Position numbers and translations under genes: made by a program. A stretch of 64,000 nucleotides of DNA, taken from assembly GCF_030012985.1 (NCBI RefSeq), contig NZ_CP120233.1, forward strand, positions 3,199,501 through 3,263,500, written 5' to 3'. The DNA is from Microbulbifer sp. VAAF005 (GTDB lineage: Bacteria; Pseudomonadota; Gammaproteobacteria; Pseudomonadales; Cellvibrionaceae). Positions 36,733 to 47,646 of this stretch are shown piece by piece. The first letter of the stretch is position 1. Each line of letters begins with the position of its first letter. The notes below the pieces were generated by a model. That model saw nothing but the letters and a program-made list of their open reading frames with translations. It was not told where the DNA came from and did no database searches.

Positions 36733-37500
36733 TCAGGTTTCGATTTCGTAGTCCATAATCACCGGCAAATGGCTGGAGAACTTCACATTTTTATTGATGG
36801 CACCGTACTCGATACGATTTTTCAGGCCATGTGAAACAATCTGCATATCGGTACGCCACCCGTCCCCTTCTCCGACAGTGCCGCTGGGCCACCAGCTAAA
36901 TTCATCGGTGTCTTTTACCACACGCCGAAAAGCATCGACATAACCAACATCGTTGAAAAGTTGGTCAAGCCAGCGTTGCTCGTGACGCATAAAACCGGGG
37001 GAGTCTTGATGATCCTGCCAGTTTTGCACGTCGGCACGACGGTGAGCCATGCCCCAGTTACCACAGAAGATAAAGTCGCGGCGTTTGCGGCTGATTTTTA
37101 GCAGGTGCGCCTGCATATCTTCAAAAAACTGAACTTTTTTATCTAACGATGACTCATCGGAAGCTACTGGCGCAAGTAGGGAGCCAATACTCAGGCGCTC
37201 AAAGTCCGCTTGTAAATAGCGGCCGTACATATCTTCACCATTCGCAAAACCCATACCAAATATTATGGCCTTGGGTTGACTGCGGGTGTAGATCGCCACA
37301 CCGTTCTCGTGGGGAGTTCCCGAGTCGAAGAAATAACTGTAATAACCGTCGGGATGAAATATTGGATGGTCCAGTTCGGGCTCGAGAGAGCGCAGGTCCT
37401 GAAGGCAGATGATGTCTGCGTCCTGCTCTGCCAACCAATCGTAGAGACCGCGTTGTGCGGCCTGATGAACGCCGTCTACCGACAAGCTCACTATTCGCAT
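36733..37500 (-). CDS. crc: Catabolite repression control protein Crc (ExoIII-like fold, inactive site)
   Basis: This 255-residue protein has the exonuclease III/AP-endonuclease fold and aligns well with Pseudomonas Crc over its whole length (GLYDWLAEQDADIICLQD, then the PKAIIFGMGF region, YGRYLQADFERLSI, DEFSWWPSG). Active-site residues are changed as in Crc: the metal Glu is Asp35 (CLQDLR), GDxN is GNWG (in FCGNWGMAH, 145-153), and the C-terminal DH pair is SH. It is therefore probably not a nuclease; Crc acts with Hfq to repress translation of catabolic mRNAs. The rph-crc-pyrE neighbourhood supports orthology. Confidence 0.85.
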   Translation of the reverse strand: MRIVSLSVDGVHQAAQRGLYDWLAEQDADIICLQDLRSLEPELDHPIFHPDGYYSYFFDSGTPHENGVAIYTRSQPKAIIFGMGFANGEDMYGRYLQADFERLSIGSLLAPVASDESSLDKKVQFFEDMQAHLLKISRKRRDFIFCGNWGMAHRRADVQNWQDHQDSPGFMRHEQRWLDQLFNDVGYVDAFRRVVKDTDEFSWWPSGTVGEGDGWRTDMQIVSHGLKNRIEYGAINKNVKFSSHLPVIMDYEIET

Positions 37501-37614
37501 TATTAGCCCCTTACCAGCGGACTGTGTATCATTAGAAACATTATATGCATGCCTACCCCCGGGAATGCTACGGGGAGGTCTCCCTTCACCTTAGCCAATA
37601 GTTAACAATTTTCC

Positions 37615-38268
37615 ATGCAGCAATATCAGCGCGATTTTATCCAACTTGCCCTGGATCATCAGGTCCTGTGTTTTGGCGACTTCAAATTGAAGTCGGGCCG
37701 TCAAAGTCCGTATTTTTTCAATGCCGGTCGCTTTCATACCGGTGCTGCACTGGCAGCGCTGGGACAAGCTTATGCCGAGGCGATTATCGCTTCGGGAGTG
37801 GAGTTCGATGTCATTTTTGGACCGGCCTACAAAGGTATACCGCTGGGTGCGGTGACTGCTGTGGCTCTGGCCCAAAAAGGGATCGATAAGCCTTTCTGTT
37901 ACAACCGGAAAGAAGCCAAGGATCACGGTGAAGGCGGAACCTTAGTAGGTGCGCCGCTTAATGGCAAGGTTTTGATTATCGATGATGTCATTACTGCAGG
38001 CACAGCAGTGCGTGAAGTGATGCAAATTATCGAATCTCACGGTGCAGAAGCAGCGGGTGTTGTGATCGGCCTCAACCGCCAGGAAAAGGCCAGTGAAGAT
38101 TGTGAATTCTCCGCTATCCAGCAAGTTGAGAGACAGTACAATATCCCAGTGGTCGGCATCGTACAGCTAGACGATGTGATCAGCTTTCTCGAGCAGGAGT
38201 CGAAAGATAGCGATACTCTGCAGAAAATTGTGGACTACCGGCAGCGCTACGGTGTCGCGGGTCAATAG
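37615..38268 (+). CDS. pyrE: Orotate phosphoribosyltransferase PyrE
   Basis: PyrE joins orotate to PRPP to give OMP in pyrimidine synthesis. The 217-residue protein has the PRPP-binding motif [16 protein letters not shown] and the flexible-loop segment [10 protein letters not shown]. Length and motifs are typical. It is divergent from crc. Confidence 0.97.
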   Translation: MQQYQRDFIQLALDHQVLCFGDFKLKSGRQSPYFFNAGRFHTGAALAALGQAYAEAIIASGVEFDVIFGPAYKGIPLGAVTAVALAQKGIDKPFCYNRKEAKDHGEGGTLVGAPLNGKVLIIDDVITAGTAVREVMQIIESHGAEAAGVVIGLNRQEKASEDCEFSAIQQVERQYNIPVVGIVQLDDVISFLEQESKDSDTLQKIVDYRQRYGVAGQ

Positions 38269-38314
38269 ATTTTGCCCCCCGAATCGCGGGCCGATTAATA
38301 CAGAGAGTAGAGCG

Positions 38315-38911
38315 ATGCGAATCGCCCCTATAGCGCCTTTATTGATCAGCACCCTATTGCTGTTGTCTTTAGAGGCATATGGTAACAATGGCCGTGTTTT
38401 GTATCGATACACTGATCACCAGGGTGTCTTGGTGATAAACGATGCTATTCCGCCGGAATTTGTTCCGAATGGCTATGAGATTCTTACTCTCACTGGTCGT
38501 GTGGTTGATGTGGTTGCACCGCAGCTCAGCCCCGAAGAGCACCAGGCCCAGCTTAAGTTGGAGGCCCAGCGCAAAGCGGATCGCAAGCTGCTTAAGCGTT
38601 ATAACAGTATTGCGGATATTGAGAGTGCACGGTCGCGCAAGCTGGCAATCGTTGAGCAGGATATGGCGATCATGCGTTCAAATATTGGCAGCCTGCGCCG
38701 ACAAATTGCTCAAGAGGAAGCCTCTGCTGCACGTACGCAGCGGGGCGGTCGAGAGGTGTCTCCCGAGTTGTTGCAGAGAATCGTGGACCTGCAAAAAGAA
38801 ATGGAGGTACTTGAAGAACGCCTTAACCGACGCGCGACCGAGATGGATACCATAGGAGCAGATTTCGATAAGGCGGTAGCCCGCTATACGGAACTTACCT
38901 CTGAGAGTTAA
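38315..38911 (+). CDS. Exported DUF4124 domain coiled-coil protein
   Basis: From the ATG at 38315 the protein has 198 residues: a signal peptide (1 to about 23, ending in EAYG), a DUF4124 segment (VLYRYTDHQGVLVINDAIP) and a long charged coiled coil (about 80-195). It probably lies in the periplasm. The family has no assigned function. The upstream open frame reaches into pyrE and is not used. Confidence 0.8.
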   Translation: MRIAPIAPLLISTLLLLSLEAYGNNGRVLYRYTDHQGVLVINDAIPPEFVPNGYEILTLTGRVVDVVAPQLSPEEHQAQLKLEAQRKADRKLLKRYNSIADIESARSRKLAIVEQDMAIMRSNIGSLRRQIAQEEASAARTQRGGREVSPELLQRIVDLQKEMEVLEERLNRRATEMDTIGADFDKAVARYTELTSES

Positions 38912-38936
38912 TCAGTTTCCAGGTATCTAAATTTCC

Positions 38937-38965
38937 CAGGTGGGCTGCTACTAAAAGCCCACCTG
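38937..38965. terminator. Bidirectional terminator, DUF4124 gene / slmA
   Basis: CAGGTGGGCT (38937-38946) and AGCCCACCTG (38956-38965) form a perfect 10-bp stem between two convergent genes. Confidence 0.7.
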
Positions 38966-38974
38966 AAGAAATCA

Positions 38975-39583
38975 TTATCTGGCTGCAGCTACCGTCTCAC
39001 GGAAGAATCCAGCTGTTAATACGGGCCACTGTTCAGCCCAATACTCTGTAGGCTTCCGCTTAAAGCCGCTGCGTACATATTGCACGATACGCCCCTCTGC
39101 GCTGGCCAGCAGCAGATTGGCAGCACCACCGAGAGGTAGGGTCGGGCGAAGGTGCTCACGCAATTCGGCTTCACGCAAGATCTGCCTGATCTGGGTTTCC
39201 AGCCGATCAAACAGCTGCAGGATGCGCCCGTGCAGCCTCTCAGTTTCGCCGGTAAGTGCATCGCCTGTAAGCAGGCGAGTTATGCCGGGATTGCGCTCAC
39301 AGAAGGCCAGCAGGAGCTGCAGAATTTTCTGGCAGCGATTGAGGGCTGAGGGCTCTTCCTGCAGGATCATTGCGATACGGCTGAAGATTGTCTCCTCAAT
39401 AAATTCGATCAGCCCTTCAAACATCTTGGATTTACTGGGGAAGTGACGATATAGCGCGGCTTCAGAGAAACCGACTTCCTTGGCCAGTGCTGCTGTTGTA
39501 ATACGTGCGCCAGGGCTGACTTCTAGCATATGTGCTAGGGCTTCCAGGATTTGTTGACGCCGATTGATTTTTTCGCTGCTCAT
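38975..39583 (-). CDS. slmA: Nucleoid occlusion factor SlmA (TetR family)
   Basis: SlmA binds specific chromosomal sites and blocks FtsZ ring assembly over the nucleoid. The 202-residue protein has a TetR helix-turn-helix ([31 protein letters not shown] in parts) and the SlmA-type C-terminus with [17 protein letters not shown]. Its location near pyrE, argB and coaBC is conserved in gammaproteobacteria. Confidence 0.95.
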   Translation of the reverse strand: MSSEKINRRQQILEALAHMLEVSPGARITTAALAKEVGFSEAALYRHFPSKSKMFEGLIEFIEETIFSRIAMILQEEPSALNRCQKILQLLLAFCERNPGITRLLTGDALTGETERLHGRILQLFDRLETQIRQILREAELREHLRPTLPLGGAANLLLASAEGRIVQYVRSGFKRKPTEYWAEQWPVLTAGFFRETVAAAR

Positions 39584-39694
39584 TGACTGCCTTTGGTCCG
39601 CTTGGGGGGCGGAATTTAGTTTTGCTCTTGTCGTCTTATTTTGACGGCGGCAGAATCCTACCGATTCGCCGGGCTGTCTTCAATTGCCAAGGGC

Positions 39695-40699
<1,005 letters not shown>

Positions 40700-40756
40700 T
40701 TACTAAGCAACACGGGCTGTGCCTAGTGGCGACAGCTTTTGTGCCGCCTTTTTATC

Positions 40757-43164
40757 TTAATCGAGCAGTTGCCAGTCGGGTACTACAATCGCAGGAGCAA
40801 TTTTTTTAAGTTGCCCCATCACTTCTGTACGGATACGTTCAAGGGCTTGTTCGCTTTCGGCCTCAAAGCGCAGAGTCAACGCACTGGTGGTATTGGAAGC
40901 ACGTATAAGTCCCCAACCGTCGGAAAATTCTATACGTAGCCCATCGATGGTGTTGACATCAGCATTGCTAAAATTCCCTTTCTCGCGCAGCTGTTCAATC
41001 AACGAGAATTTCTCAGTTTCTTCAACAGGTAGCAGGATTTCGGGGGTGCTGTACATTTTTGGTAATGTATCGAGGAGTTCGTCAAGGCTCTGTTCGCGCA
41101 GTGCCATGATCTCAAGCACCCGTGCGGCTGCGTAGAGGCCATCGTCGAAGCCAAACCAACGGTCTTTAATAAAGATATGCCCTGATAGCTCGCCGCCCAA
41201 GATAGCTTTGGTCTCCAACATCTTGGCTTTCATGGGGGAGTGACCAGTCTTCCACATAATCGGGCGGCCACCATATTGGTTGATTAGCTGGGATAAACTG
41301 CGGCTACTTTTAACGTCGAAGACAATATTTTCTCCAGGATTTCGCGCGAGGATATCCCTTGCTAATAACATAACCAGTTGGTCGGCCCAAGCGATACGAC
41401 CGCTGCTTGAAATTAAGGTAACACGATCGCCATCACCATCCAGAGCTACGCCCAGATCTGCACCAGTAGCCAGTACTTTTTCAGTGAGGGCCTCGAGGTT
41501 TTCAGGCCTGGAGGGGTCCGGTGCATGATTGGGAAAGTTGCCATCTACTTCACAATATATCGGTGTTACGGCACAGCCCAATTGCTCAAACAGGCGGGGT
41601 GCTAAATTAGATGTAGCACCATTGCCGGCATCGACAACCAGATGTGGTTGTCCAGCGAGAGCGACATTGTTGAATACCTCATCGACATATTTATCGGTGA
41701 TTTCTTGTTCCCGGTTAACACCCTCGCCGCTTTTAAGCGAGCCTTTCTTCATTAATTGGTAGAGCCCCTGCAGCTTGTCTTCCGCCAGGGCGCGACCTTT
41801 CAGCACGATTTTAAAGCCGTTGTATTCTGCTGGATTATGGCTAGCAGTAACAATGACCCCGCTACTGGTGTTTTTTCCCTTTGCGCAGGCGTAATAGAGC
41901 AATGGCGATGGAATCAAACCGAGGTTGATAGAGTTACAGCCACTATCAAGAATCCCCTCAATCAGGCATTGGCTAAGAGCTTCGCTGCTATTGCGTCCAT
42001 CCCGGCCTACTAGCAAGAGATGTTCACCGGCGTGCTGTGCCAGGGTGCCAAGCGCTCTACCCAGCTGATAGGCAAAAGGTTCATTGATTTCCTGCCCGGC
42101 GATTCCACGGATATCGTAAGCGCGGAAAACATGCTGGGGATACTCATTGGTAAGAGACAGGTCGGATTTATCAACACCACTTTCTGGAAGGTTCTCTGAG
42201 CTATTTTCCTTTTCGCTTTCTGAACTTTCCGAGTCAGAGTCTGAGATACTCGGTGCTGAGGCCAAACTCTGCGGTAAAAAATCTGTATTGGGAGTCTGTG
42301 CAGTCCCCCCATCAGAGTTTTGTGGATGTGCTTTATTTAGCTCGTCACCACTAGCCTCCTTACTCCTTTCCCATGGGGCTCTTGAATCGCGGGGTAAGAA
42401 TTTGAGCAGGGCGAGCAGACTTGCCAATATCCCAGCGCCAGCACCAATGTAAATCCAGGATGTGGGCAGGCTGTGCTGTTCGACAAAGGCTTGGGAGGGA
42501 CTGAAGTGAAGGCTTAAATAGCTGTCGTCAAGTTGCTCCACAGTGTTGTAGCCTTTTCCTTTACCGGCGCGCCACAGTGTTTGTCGGTGGGCATCGGGAA
42601 ATTTCTGCATCAACTGAACTTGTCCATTACTACTGCCCAGGTTTTTTAAAATATTTTCCAGCACAGAAAAGGGTTGGGTAGCCAGTAGCTGTTCATTTTC
42701 CAAATTAATAACACTATGTAATTGCCAGCTATTTTCCATACCTGTACGCAGTACTTCCATTGGTTGCTCAGGTGTTCCCTGGCCGCGCTTTAACAAGTCA
42801 ACTAGGGCAAAGTTGAGGGGGGATTTTTCCCAGAGCCTACTCGAACCTGTTCAGAAGAAAAGGCCTGGAGGGATACCTGCTCAGGTAGTTTGGCAGATTC
42901 AATCAGTATTGCTGCAGGGAGTTTCCTTGACTCCAGGGCCTGCAGGCTTTTTGAATAGCTTGTAATGTAAGACTGCACTATCTCAGCTAGTTCGGCAGTT
43001 TTTTGTTTGGCAGCTAACTCAATCTGCGAATGATTATGTGGCATTACAAGGTATTGGGCTAATAGATATGCGCCGCCCAGCCAAGCGACAACTATTAACA
43101 GTGATGGTAAAAGCAACCCTTTATGCATGGTACCGCCTGGTTTCTTTTTGTTGTTGGAGACCAC
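40757..43164 (-). pseudogene. algC: Phosphomannomutase/phosphoglucomutase AlgC with N-terminal membrane domain, one-base frameshift
   Basis: AlgC interconverts hexose 1- and 6-phosphates for exopolysaccharide and LPS synthesis. The catalytic part (about the last 460 codons) is intact: phosphoserine loop VIVTASHNPAEYNG, metal loop DGDGDR and sugar-binding region GGELSGHIF. An N-terminal extension with two membrane helices and a periplasmic region precedes it, as in long Pseudomonas AlgC forms. After SGKNPP (near 42817) the frame breaks. Adding one C to the C6 run (G6 at 42817-42822) restores LNFALVDLLKRGQG and one protein of about 802 residues. As sequenced, frames 42802-43164 and 40757-42796 are separate. 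A read error is likely. Confidence 0.88.
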
Positions 43165-43193
43165 AGATATCCCTATTTTGTGCGTAAATTTTG

Positions 43194-44399
43194 TTACACA
43201 GCCCTAGAGGCAATGAGTTCAATGAGTTGTCGGGCCAGGTCGGTCTTTAAAGCGGGAGCTAGTTGGCTCTGACCGTCGGTATCGATCACGGTGACAGCAT
43301 TGTGATCGCTGTTAAATCCAGAATTTGGCTGGCTTACATCATTGGCAATAATCATATCGAGGTTCTTTCGGCGGAGCTTGCTTTGAGCATGCTCAAGTAC
43401 CTGTTCAGTCTCAGCGGCAAATCCAATGGTAAAAGGCCGCAGCTCGGTCCGTTTGGCAATGGCCGCGACGATATCGGGGTTTTTGATTAGGGCAATTGCA
43501 TCATCATTTTTCCCGTCTTTCTTTTTGATTTTTTGCTCAGCGACCTGGGCCGGGCGGAAATCGGCAACGGCTGCTGCACTGATAAAGATATCGCAGAGGT
43601 CGGCAGCATTTATTGCTGCTTCATACATATCCTGGGCGCTGACAACATCAATACGATTGACCTTCGGCGGCGTATCCAGATTGACGGGACCGGCAATCAA
43701 CGTTACGTCGGCGCCGGCACTCTGCGCCGCAGCAGCCAGGGCGAAGCCCATTTTTCCAGAGCTGTGGTTGCTGAGAAACCTCACGGGGTCAATGGCTTCC
43801 CTGGTGGGGCCGGCAGTGATTACTACCCTGCGGTTCTGCAGTGAGTGGCTTGTGTGAAACAGGGCTTCAGCGTGTTCCGCCAGATTTTCTGGTTCTAGCA
43901 TACGGCCGGGACCTACGTCGCCACAGGCCTGGCTGCCTGCGCCCGGGCCCCAGAATATGACTCCGCGCCCCTTCAGGGTCTGAGTATTGGCTGAGGTAGC
44001 TGCGTGGCGCCACATGGCTTGGTTCATGGCTGGTGCCAGGGCCAGGGGGGCTTCACTGGCCAAGCAAAGGGTGGTTAGAAGGTCATCAGCCATACCGGCG
44101 GCCAACTTCGCGATTACCTGGGCACTGGCTGGAGCAATCAGGATAAGGTCAGCCCATTTCGCCAGTTCGATATGACCCATGGCGGCTTCTGCCGAGGGGT
44201 CCAACAAGTCTGTATGCACCGGATTACCGGATAGCGCCTGAAAGGTTAGTGGCTGTACAAACTCTCGCGCCCCGGCACTCATTACCACCCGGACTTCTGC
44301 GCCGCGCTCTTTGAGCCGGCGAACCAGGTCGGCACTCTTATAGGCGGCAATTCCACCGCTGATACCTAAAAGTATGCGTTTGTCGGCCAGAGAGGACAT
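43194..44399 (-). CDS. coaBC: Bifunctional phosphopantothenoylcysteine decarboxylase/synthetase CoaBC (Dfp)
   Basis: CoaBC makes 4'-phosphopantetheine in coenzyme A synthesis. The 401-residue protein has the flavin-binding CoaC domain (ISGGIAAYK, catalytic His in GHIELAKWAD, PAMNQAMW, Cys in SQACGDVGPGRM) and the CoaB domain (ITAGPTREAIDPVRFLSNHS, KIKKKDG). ATG 44399 is preferred over the upstream ATG at 44441. It is divergent from radC, a conserved arrangement. Confidence 0.97.
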   Translation of the reverse strand: MSSLADKRILLGISGGIAAYKSADLVRRLKERGAEVRVVMSAGAREFVQPLTFQALSGNPVHTDLLDPSAEAAMGHIELAKWADLILIAPASAQVIAKLAAGMADDLLTTLCLASEAPLALAPAMNQAMWRHAATSANTQTLKGRGVIFWGPGAGSQACGDVGPGRMLEPENLAEHAEALFHTSHSLQNRRVVITAGPTREAIDPVRFLSNHSSGKMGFALAAAAQSAGADVTLIAGPVNLDTPPKVNRIDVVSAQDMYEAAINAADLCDIFISAAAVADFRPAQVAEQKIKKKDGKNDDAIALIKNPDIVAAIAKRTELRPFTIGFAAETEQVLEHAQSKLRRKNLDMIIANDVSQPNSGFNSDHNAVTVIDTDGQSQLAPALKTDLARQLIELIASRAV

Positions 44400-44547
44400 A
44401 AATGCTGTTTCCGATTTGGTGCGAGCCGGTAAGATTAGCATTTCTGCGTCGTTTCTTATAAGACAGCAGTAGCGCCTTGCCGGTGCTGAGAGGAAAAGGT
44501 GTTCAGTAGATGTGCGATAGATAAGTCACGGACTAACTGGGCTACAA

Positions 44548-45222
44548 ATGAAAATAAAAGATTGGCCCGCAGGCGAGAGGCCTCGGGAAAAGCTGTTGGA
44601 GAGAGGGGCTGAGGCTCTGTCGGATGCAGAGCTATTGGCAATTTTTCTGCGTGTGGGGCTCCCCGGCCTCTCAGCCGTGGATTTGGCCAGGGGGCTTCTC
44701 AATGATTTTGGCGGCTTGCGCCCTCTGCTGGAGGCTGAGCGAGACGGTTTCTGCCGCGCGCGAGGGCTCGGCGATGCCAAGTTTGCCCAGTTGCAGGCGG
44801 CGCTGGAAATGGCCAAGCGGCACTTGGCGGAAACCATACAGCACGGCAGCGCACTGTGCAGTCCCGGAGCTGTCAGGGATTACCTGGCAATCCAGCTTAG
44901 GCACCGGCGCAGGGAAGTGTTCTGCTGCCTTTACCTGGATAATCAACACCGGGTAATTGCTTTTGAGGAGTTGTTCGAGGGGACTCTGAATGCGGCGAAT
45001 GTCTATCCGCGTGAAGTAGTACAGCAAGCGCTGCTGAAGGGAGCTGCGGCGGTTATTTTGGCGCACAACCACCCGTCTGGTGTCAGTGAGCCCAGCCAGG
45101 CAGATATCTGGATTACCGAGCGTTTAACCCAGGCGCTAGAGCTGGTGGATATCAAAGTTCTGGATCATTTGATCGTCGGTGAGGGCAAGGCGCTATCCTT
45201 TGCAGAGCAGGGATTGATGTAA
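44548..45222 (+). CDS. radC: RadC family protein (JAMM/MPN+ domain)
   Basis: This 224-residue protein has an N-terminal helix-hairpin-helix-like part and a C-terminal JAB1/MPN+ domain with the metal motif [14 protein letters not shown] (HxHPSG...D) and the upstream active-site Glu in [10 protein letters not shown]. Despite its name its repair role is disputed; related proteins are metalloproteases or DNA-processing factors. Its position before rpmB-rpmG is usual. Confidence 0.96.
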   Translation: MKIKDWPAGERPREKLLERGAEALSDAELLAIFLRVGLPGLSAVDLARGLLNDFGGLRPLLEAERDGFCRARGLGDAKFAQLQAALEMAKRHLAETIQHGSALCSPGAVRDYLAIQLRHRRREVFCCLYLDNQHRVIAFEELFEGTLNAANVYPREVVQQALLKGAAAVILAHNHPSGVSEPSQADIWITERLTQALELVDIKVLDHLIVGEGKALSFAEQGLM

Positions 45223-45258
45223 AGGCGTCGTTCCCGGCGTTGAAATGTTGTACAAAAC

Positions 45259-45287
45259 TTGCTCCCTACGGGCTCTTTTGGTATAAA
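45259..45287 (+). promoter_or_regulatory. Predicted sigma-70 promoter of rpmB-rpmG
   Basis: TTGCTC (45259-45264) and TATAAA (45282-45287) are separated by 17 bases, followed by a leader of about 140 bases before rpmB. This is the best promoter-like pair in the 215-base gap. Confidence 0.55.
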
Positions 45288-45437
45288 ACGCCGCTCTTTG
45301 CGGCCGGGCCAGATTCTGCACAGGTTCCGCCGCCATCCAGGAACCGGATTAGAATCCCGATTTTTATGTTCCCGCACTACCCTTTCCTCTTCAGGATTGG
45401 CGCCATGCGGGCACAAGCGTTTTGAAGAGGCCAACAG

Positions 45438-45674
45438 ATGTCCAAGGTATGTCAGGTAACCGGTAAGCGTCCGGTCACCGGAAACAATGTATCCCACGCT
45501 AAGAACCGCACCAAGCGTCGCTTCGTGCCGAACCTGCACAGCCACCGTTTCTGGGTTGAATCCGAGAAGCGTTTTGTGAAGCTGCGTGTTTCCGCGAAAG
45601 GTATGCGCGTTATCGATAAGAAAGGTATCGACGCTGTCTTGACTGAGCTGCGCGCCCGCGGCGAAAAAGTGTAA
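45438..45674 (+). CDS. rpmB: 50S ribosomal protein L28
   Basis: This 78-residue, basic protein starts [20 protein letters not shown], the L28 signature, and includes [20 protein letters not shown]. It lies 36 bases before rpmG, the standard pairing. Confidence 0.98.
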   Translation: MSKVCQVTGKRPVTGNNVSHAKNRTKRRFVPNLHSHRFWVESEKRFVKLRVSAKGMRVIDKKGIDAVLTELRARGEKV

Positions 45675-45710
45675 CGGCTGTAGCCCAGCTAATAGATTGG
45701 AGATAGAGCA

Positions 45711-45866
45711 ATGCGTGAGAAGATTCGTCTGAATTCCAGCGCCGGTACTGGCCACTTCTACACCACTACCAAAAACAAGCGCAACATGCCTGAGAAAATG
45801 GAGATCAAAAAGTACGATCCCGTTGTACGCAAGCATGTAATGTACAAGGAAGGCAAAATCAAGTAA
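45711..45866 (+). CDS. rpmG: 50S ribosomal protein L33
   Basis: This short gene encodes 51 residues beginning [20 protein letters not shown] and ending VMYKEGKIK, typical of L33. It lacks the CxxC zinc pairs, so it is the zinc-independent form. GGAG lies upstream of the ATG, and it is co-transcribed with rpmB. Confidence 0.97.
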   Translation: MREKIRLNSSAGTGHFYTTTKNKRNMPEKMEIKKYDPVVRKHVMYKEGKIK

Positions 45867-45887
45867 TTGCCTACCGCTACTGTACAG

Positions 45888-45914
45888 AAAGCCCGGTTTT
45901 AACCGGGCTTTTTT
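45888..45914 (+). terminator. Terminator of rpmB-rpmG
   Basis: AGCCCGGTT (45890-45898) and AACCGGGCT (45901-45909) form a perfect stem followed by TTTTTT. Confidence 0.88.
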
Positions 45915-45963
45915 GTGCGTATTGGAAACTGAGCAGCCAGTTTACACAGGGTAACTCCAGACG

Positions 45964-46779
45964 ATGCCAGAGCTCCCAGAAGTAGAAACCACTCTCAGAG
46001 GCCTGCAACCTCACCTGGAGGGGCACAAAATTCGCTCCGCAAAAGTGCGCCAGCATCAATTGCGCTGGCCCGTGGAGGCAGACTTTGAGCGCCGTATCCG
46101 CAATGCTCGGATACTGAAGCTGGAGCGCCGGGCCAAATACCTACTGGTGCATACTGACAAGGGCTGCGCTATCTGGCACCTGGGGATGTCTGGCAGCTTG
46201 CGTATGGTCGAGGCTGCACGGGCACCGGAAAAGCATGATCATATCGACTGGCGCCTGGATAGTGGTCTCACACTGCGTTACCGCGACCCGCGCCGTTTTG
46301 GTGCCCTACTGTGGACGGTAGCGGACCCTCTGACCCACGACTTACTCAGCCACCTGGGCCCAGAGCCTCTCTCGGAAGAATTTAGTGGTGACTATCTGTT
46401 CGAGACTTCGCGCAAGCGCAAGCAATCGGTCAAAACCTTTATCATGGATGGCCGTATCGTTGTGGGGGTGGGCAATATTTACGCCAGTGAATCTCTTTTC
46501 CTGGCGGGCATTCGCCCAGATCGACAGGCCGGTTCTATTTCCAAAGTCCGATACCAGCGCTTGGCTGAGTCCATAAAGCAGGTTCTCAGTCAGGCGATCG
46601 CCCAAGGTGGGACTACCTTGCGGGACTTTATCGGCGGCGATGGAAAACCAGGTTATTTCGCCCAACAACTAAATGTTTATGGCCGTGCGGGTGAGCCCTG
46701 TCCCTCTTGTGGCCGAGCAGTTAAAGATATGGTATTGGGTCAGAGAAATACCTTTTTCTGCTCTAGCTGCCAACGTTAA
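45964..46779 (+). CDS. mutM: Formamidopyrimidine-DNA glycosylase MutM (Fpg)
   Basis: MutM removes 8-oxoguanine and ring-opened purines. The 271-residue protein starts MPELPEVETT, with catalytic Pro2 and Glu3 at the mature N-terminus. It has the lysine region KYLLVHTDKG, the H2TH domain and a C-terminal zinc finger (CPSCGRAVKD and CSSC). All catalytic features are present. Confidence 0.98.
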   Translation: MPELPEVETTLRGLQPHLEGHKIRSAKVRQHQLRWPVEADFERRIRNARILKLERRAKYLLVHTDKGCAIWHLGMSGSLRMVEAARAPEKHDHIDWRLDSGLTLRYRDPRRFGALLWTVADPLTHDLLSHLGPEPLSEEFSGDYLFETSRKRKQSVKTFIMDGRIVVGVGNIYASESLFLAGIRPDRQAGSISKVRYQRLAESIKQVLSQAIAQGGTTLRDFIGGDGKPGYFAQQLNVYGRAGEPCPSCGRAVKDMVLGQRNTFFCSSCQR

Positions 46780-46850
46780 ATCGCATCCTTCTGGCAGCTT
46801 TAGGCAATACTAATATCATCGTATTGTCGATAAGGAGCTGCTTAGTGGTC

Positions 46851-47003
46851 ATGATATTGCCTTTTCTTACGGTCACCCTGTCGATTTGGGCCGTTTGGAA
46901 CGGTCGTCGCCGCTCCGCAATGGGCTGGTGGTTGTTGACCCTGCTGATCTTCATTATGTGGTGTGGATATCATATGACGCGAGCATTGTCGCTGTCTTTC
47001 TAG
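46851..47003 (+). CDS. DUF5993 small membrane protein
   Basis: This 50-residue protein has two short hydrophobic stretches (MILPFLTVTLSIWAVW and WWLLTLLIFIMW) around a basic GRRRS turn, and ends MTRALSLSF. It matches my recollection of the DUF5993 family, which is found just before dsbB in several gammaproteobacteria. An AAGGAG motif lies further upstream (46832-46837). Its stop is 11 bases before the dsbB start, so the two are probably one transcription unit. Function is unknown; a role with DsbB is inference. Confidence 0.75.
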   Translation: MILPFLTVTLSIWAVWNGRRRSAMGWWLLTLLIFIMWCGYHMTRALSLSF

Positions 47004-47014
47004 GGACCGTACCC

Positions 47015-47563
47015 ATGATGGTGTTTATGGTCAGGAGGCTGGATAGCTTGGCGCTGTTAGCGGTAAGCATAATCCTATGGATTGCCTTGATCATGGAGTT
47101 GGCATTTCATCAACACCCCTGCCCCCTCTGTCTTTTACAGCGTGTTGCCTTTGCCATGATTGGCATGGGATTAATGCTGAACCTGCGCTTTAGTATTCGT
47201 GCAGAGCATTACGGCGTTGTTATTCTTTCGTGTCTAGCCGGTCTCGCTGCTGCTGTCAGGCAGGTATTGCTGCATATCACCCCTGGCGATCCAGGGTTTG
47301 GTAGCCCAGTATTTGGCTTACATTTATACACTTGGTCTGCGCTGATTTTCTTTGTCTTACTGATCTACTGTGGCGTTGCATTAATGTTTGGTTTTAAGCG
47401 GCGAAGTTTTGCCACCAGAGAGTTCACTTTGATTGAAAAGTGCATTGCCATCTCGTTCTTTACTGTCGTGTTGGCCAATTTCGTCGCGGTTCTCCTCGAG
47501 TGCGGTTTGGGTCCCTGCACCAGTGGGTCATTTGGGTATCACTGGTTGTGGTCTCGAAGTTAG
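47015..47563 (+). CDS. DsbB-family disulfide oxidoreductase (variant cysteine layout)
   Basis: DsbB passes electrons from DsbA-type oxidases to quinone. The 182-residue protein has about five membrane helices, the first redox pair in HPCPLCLLQR, and the GLHLYTW segment in place of the E. coli second periplasmic loop. That loop contains no cysteines; a second pair is near the C-terminus (ECGLGPC). Start 47015 is chosen because it follows the DUF5993 stop; the frame is open back to 46886, where it overlaps that gene. Confidence 0.85.
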   Translation: MMVFMVRRLDSLALLAVSIILWIALIMELAFHQHPCPLCLLQRVAFAMIGMGLMLNLRFSIRAEHYGVVILSCLAGLAAAVRQVLLHITPGDPGFGSPVFGLHLYTWSALIFFVLLIYCGVALMFGFKRRSFATREFTLIEKCIAISFFTVVLANFVAVLLECGLGPCTSGSFGYHWLWSRS

Positions 47564-47646
47564 GCACACAAATGTGTCCGAGCTTTCTACACTTTTCCTG
47601 ATAAGACCCGAGTATCGGGAATTGCGGAAAACTGTGAGGAGTCCCT

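Noticed and set aside
46886..47014. Upstream extension of the DsbB frame
   Set aside because: It overlaps the DUF5993 gene in another frame and adds a non-hydrophobic segment not found in DsbB proteins.
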